From Rhizosphaericola mali (GTDB lineage: Bacteria; Bacteroidota; Bacteroidia; Chitinophagales; Chitinophagaceae): DNA of 64,000 bases. Below, piece after piece: positions 62,577-64,000 of this stretch. Location of the stretch: contig NZ_CP044016.1 of the NCBI RefSeq assembly GCF_004337365.2, positions 62,001-126,000 on the forward strand, given 5' to 3'. The notes under the pieces are model-generated. The model did not search any database. It was not told the DNA's origin and was given only the letters and a program-made list of their open reading frames with translations. The first letter of the stretch is position 1, and every line of letters starts with the position of its first letter. The translations under genes and the position numbers were made by a program.

Positions 62577-62660
62577 AAAAGCCGGCATAAAAATGCCAGC
62601 CGTTGCTAACCTATGAAAAACACCTACACAAATATATAGGCTGTATTTTTCATAGCCAAG
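62577..62660. other. Structured intergenic segment, possible small RNA
   Basis: GGCAT-AAAA-ATGCC (62583-62596) is followed by a hairpin pairing CTATGAAAAA (62611-62620) with TTTTTCATAG (62646-62655), with an inner CCTA/TAGG. A nine-codon ORF (MKNTYTNI plus stop, 62613-62639) lies in the loop. No terminator run follows. The rest of 62661-62798 is AT-rich and featureless. Confidence 0.35.
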
Positions 62661-62798
62661 AAATATATAAAAGATTTTTATTTTTATTTTCATATGATTT
62701 AGAATTAAAAATTAGGTAAGTAGAAATTAATCATATTTCAGATAAATAAACATATTTTTGGTTCTGTTTTTGAATAAGAAGGGAAACTCTTAGGGAAT

Positions 62799-63038
62799 AT
62801 GGAAAATGTAATTTTTGAATTTATAGTACTCAATTTGGATGATGAACAGCGATATCGCATCTTGATATTGGCTTCAGAAGGTACTTCTAAGCGAGCGTTA
62901 AATGTACAAGTCAAAAAAGATCTAGGTACTAAAAATTATATTGAACAAAGTGATCGAATGGTTCAGCCTGCAGATTTTGGCCAATATTTGAAGGAGATGG
63001 CGAAAGCTCCGATGGTGATGAAGTTGAAAGAAATATAG
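62799..63038 (+). CDS. Hypothetical 79-residue protein
   Basis: 79 residues, MENVIFEFIVLNLDDEQRYR onward, mixed alpha/beta with no cysteines and no membrane segment. The family is not recognised. It is followed 17 bp later by a strong terminator facing the tmRNA gene, which supports a real transcript. It lies in a gene-poor stretch. Confidence 0.55.
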   Translation: MENVIFEFIVLNLDDEQRYRILILASEGTSKRALNVQVKKDLGTKNYIEQSDRMVQPADFGQYLKEMAKAPMVMKLKEI

Positions 63039-63055
63039 TTGATATGTTTTCAAAT

Positions 63056-63094
63056 AAAAAAGCGCAAGTAAATTTAATTTACTTGCGCTTTTTT
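63056..63094. terminator. Terminator between the hypothetical gene and tmRNA
   Basis: A stem of GCGCAAGTAAA with TTTACTTGCGC flanked by A and T runs (63056-63094), just 2 bp from the tmRNA 3' end. It is oriented to stop both convergent transcripts. Confidence 0.88.
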
Positions 63095-63096
63095 TG

Positions 63097-63470
63097 TGGA
63101 GCTGAGGGGGATCGAACCCCTGTCCAAACGTGGTCATCATAAGTCTTCTACATGCTTAGTTCCTTATTATTTGTCGGTAATTAACAGGACAGAAACCAAC
63201 CAATTAATCACTTAGCTGCATAATCTTTTGTGTCAGGCACAGCCTACTAACACAGCATCCCGTTTTATTTGTTGAGTCGGCGGCGGAGCTTGGTAACAGA
63301 ACAACCTGCTCAACGCGGCCCTAATGACTGATTAATCACTGATTAAGCAGCCATGGCATAATTGTTATTGCCATTTAAAGTTTGAATATTCAGATTTGAG
63401 TGCTAATTATACAACGCACTGCATGCTTATACCTACCACTCCTCACGCTGTCGAAACCAAGTACAGCCCC
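63097..63470 (-). ncRNA. ssrA: tmRNA (ssrA)
   Basis: About 374 bases on the minus strand. The 5' end GGGGCTGTACTTGGTTTCGAC and the 3' end ...GTTCGATCCCCCTCAGCTCC-A form the tRNA-Ala-like acceptor (GGGGCTG with CAGCTCC). The tag reading frame is GNNNYAMAA followed by TAA (63345 down to about 63372), with the AA end recognised by proteases. It rescues stalled ribosomes with SmpB. CCA is not encoded. Confidence 0.95.
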
Positions 63471-63492
63471 ATATAATCAAAGATCGAGCGAA

Positions 63493-63500
63493 CAAAGTTA
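63493..63500 (-). promoter_or_regulatory. -7 promoter element of tmRNA
   Basis: Minus-strand TAACTTTG (TAnnTTTG) lies 22 bases before the mature tmRNA 5' end. No clear -33 TTTG. Confidence 0.5.
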
Positions 63501-63632
63501 GTAAATATTCTAATTATCTACTATTTTTTCTTATTTTAATACAGTTGTGCACATAGTTGAATAAAATTTTTTTAATTTCAAGTAGATATAGTTTTATTTT
63601 GTTAGGAACAGCTTAAGCTACTAAGTATCAAT

Positions 63633-64000
63633 ATGAAAGAAGCGGAAATACAAGCATTAATGCATTTAATGGATGATCCAGACGATGAAGTGTTTTCTAT
63701 CGTTACCAATCGTCTATTTGACTATGGCATTCCTGTAATTCCGCATCTAGAAGCTCTTTGGGAAAATACAGATCAAGCTCTTGTGCAAACTCGTATTGAA
63801 GATACTATCCATAAAATACAATTTAATACACTTGAAGTAGATGTAGCAACATGGTTACATAGCGAGGAACAATCTTTATTAGAAGGAACGATTCTGACCG
63901 CACGTTATCATTTTCCAGACTTATCGGTCGATAATTTCAAAGACACTATTGCTAAAATCCGACGGATGATCTGGTTGGAACTCAATGATTATTTGACTCC
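63633..64000 (+). CDS. SirB1-like transglutaminase-fold protein (partial, runs off the window)
   Basis: The first 122 codons of a gene starting at 63633 (MKEAEIQALMHLMDDPDDEV...). The visible HEAT-like helical start and the block LLEGTILTARYHFPDLSVDN match the N-terminal part of the SirB1/transglutaminase-like family known in this phylum. The catalytic Cys/His region would lie beyond base 64000 and cannot be checked. The reading frame is open to the window edge. Function unknown. Confidence 0.75.
   Translation, partial: MKEAEIQALMHLMDDPDDEVFSIVTNRLFDYGIPVIPHLEALWENTDQALVQTRIEDTIHKIQFNTLEVDVATWLHSEEQSLLEGTILTARYHFPDLSVDNFKDTIAKIRRMIWLELNDYLT

Overview
The window is AT-rich and comes from a Bacteroidota chromosome, most likely a Chitinophagaceae-like member (family level is inference). 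The evidence is lineage-typical small genes (DUF3276, DUF4295, DUF3127, a 29-residue AURKAIP1/COX24-type protein), a metH split into two genes, a type IX secretion sorting-domain remnant, abundant outer-membrane barrels and lipoproteins, a tmRNA tag ending YAMAA, and promoters of the TTTG-N17-20-TAnnTTTG class instead of sigma70 boxes. There is no phage, CRISPR array or intact insertion sequence. Most of the window is ordinary vertical chromosome with some accessory islands.

Layout. 1-1085: end of a lipoprotein gene and queG. 1100-8969: an alcohol/aldehyde/ketone oxidation cluster (AraC regulator, aldehyde dehydrogenase, flavin monooxygenase with an NTF2-like front domain, zinc alcohol dehydrogenase, acetate/succinate CoA-transferase, DUF779). 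9059-12130: HU, TPR protein, the tiny AURKAIP1-type protein and RNase G. 12193-16643: an operon with one clear promoter and terminator, holding a small cysteine-containing membrane protein, an ABC exporter membrane domain that stops where its ATPase should begin, an HlyD-type adaptor and a TolC-type channel. 16647-20994: radA, a D-2-hydroxyacid dehydrogenase and a BamA/TamA-like barrel. 21067-24500: hisG-hisD-hisC behind a complete ribosome-mediated attenuator (His-rich leader peptide, antiterminator, terminator). 24576-31327: two M16 peptidases (one active, one inactive-like), dut, a DUF4292 lipoprotein, an EnvC-like LytM protein and a 44-residue His-rich lipoprotein. 31433-34427: ubiX and a TonB-receptor-like barrel.

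34540-39148 is an accessory, decaying region: two small unknown genes, a structured non-coding stretch, and remnants of a T9SS cargo protein, an MFS transporter and an alpha/beta hydrolase, mixed with intact SDR, EthD and TetR genes that share a repeated operator. 39441-46813 returns to core genes: tRNA-Ser, an ABC exporter, DUF3276, L28, L33, DUF4295 and split metH, with a structured leader upstream of metH. A repeat-like element of about 450 bp follows (46854-47308). 47435-51722: recR, an Ig-like lipoprotein, a helicase-nuclease reduced to its C-terminal half, and a TPR membrane protein. 51860-64000: tRNA-Arg, a PorT-like barrel, a GH29 fucosidase, sucD, a glycosyltransferase, a Gly-Leu-Gly tRNA operon, a 1156-residue outer-membrane protein, a DUF3127 protein with an SSB-like tail, tmRNA and the start of a SirB1-like transglutaminase-fold protein.

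The items I consider most worth follow-up are the his attenuator, the ATPase-less ABC tripartite operon, the alcohol/ketone cluster with helical-phase operator repeats, the duplicated TetR operator, the metH leader, the inverted-repeat element at 46854-47308 and the gene-remnant cluster at 35785-37302.
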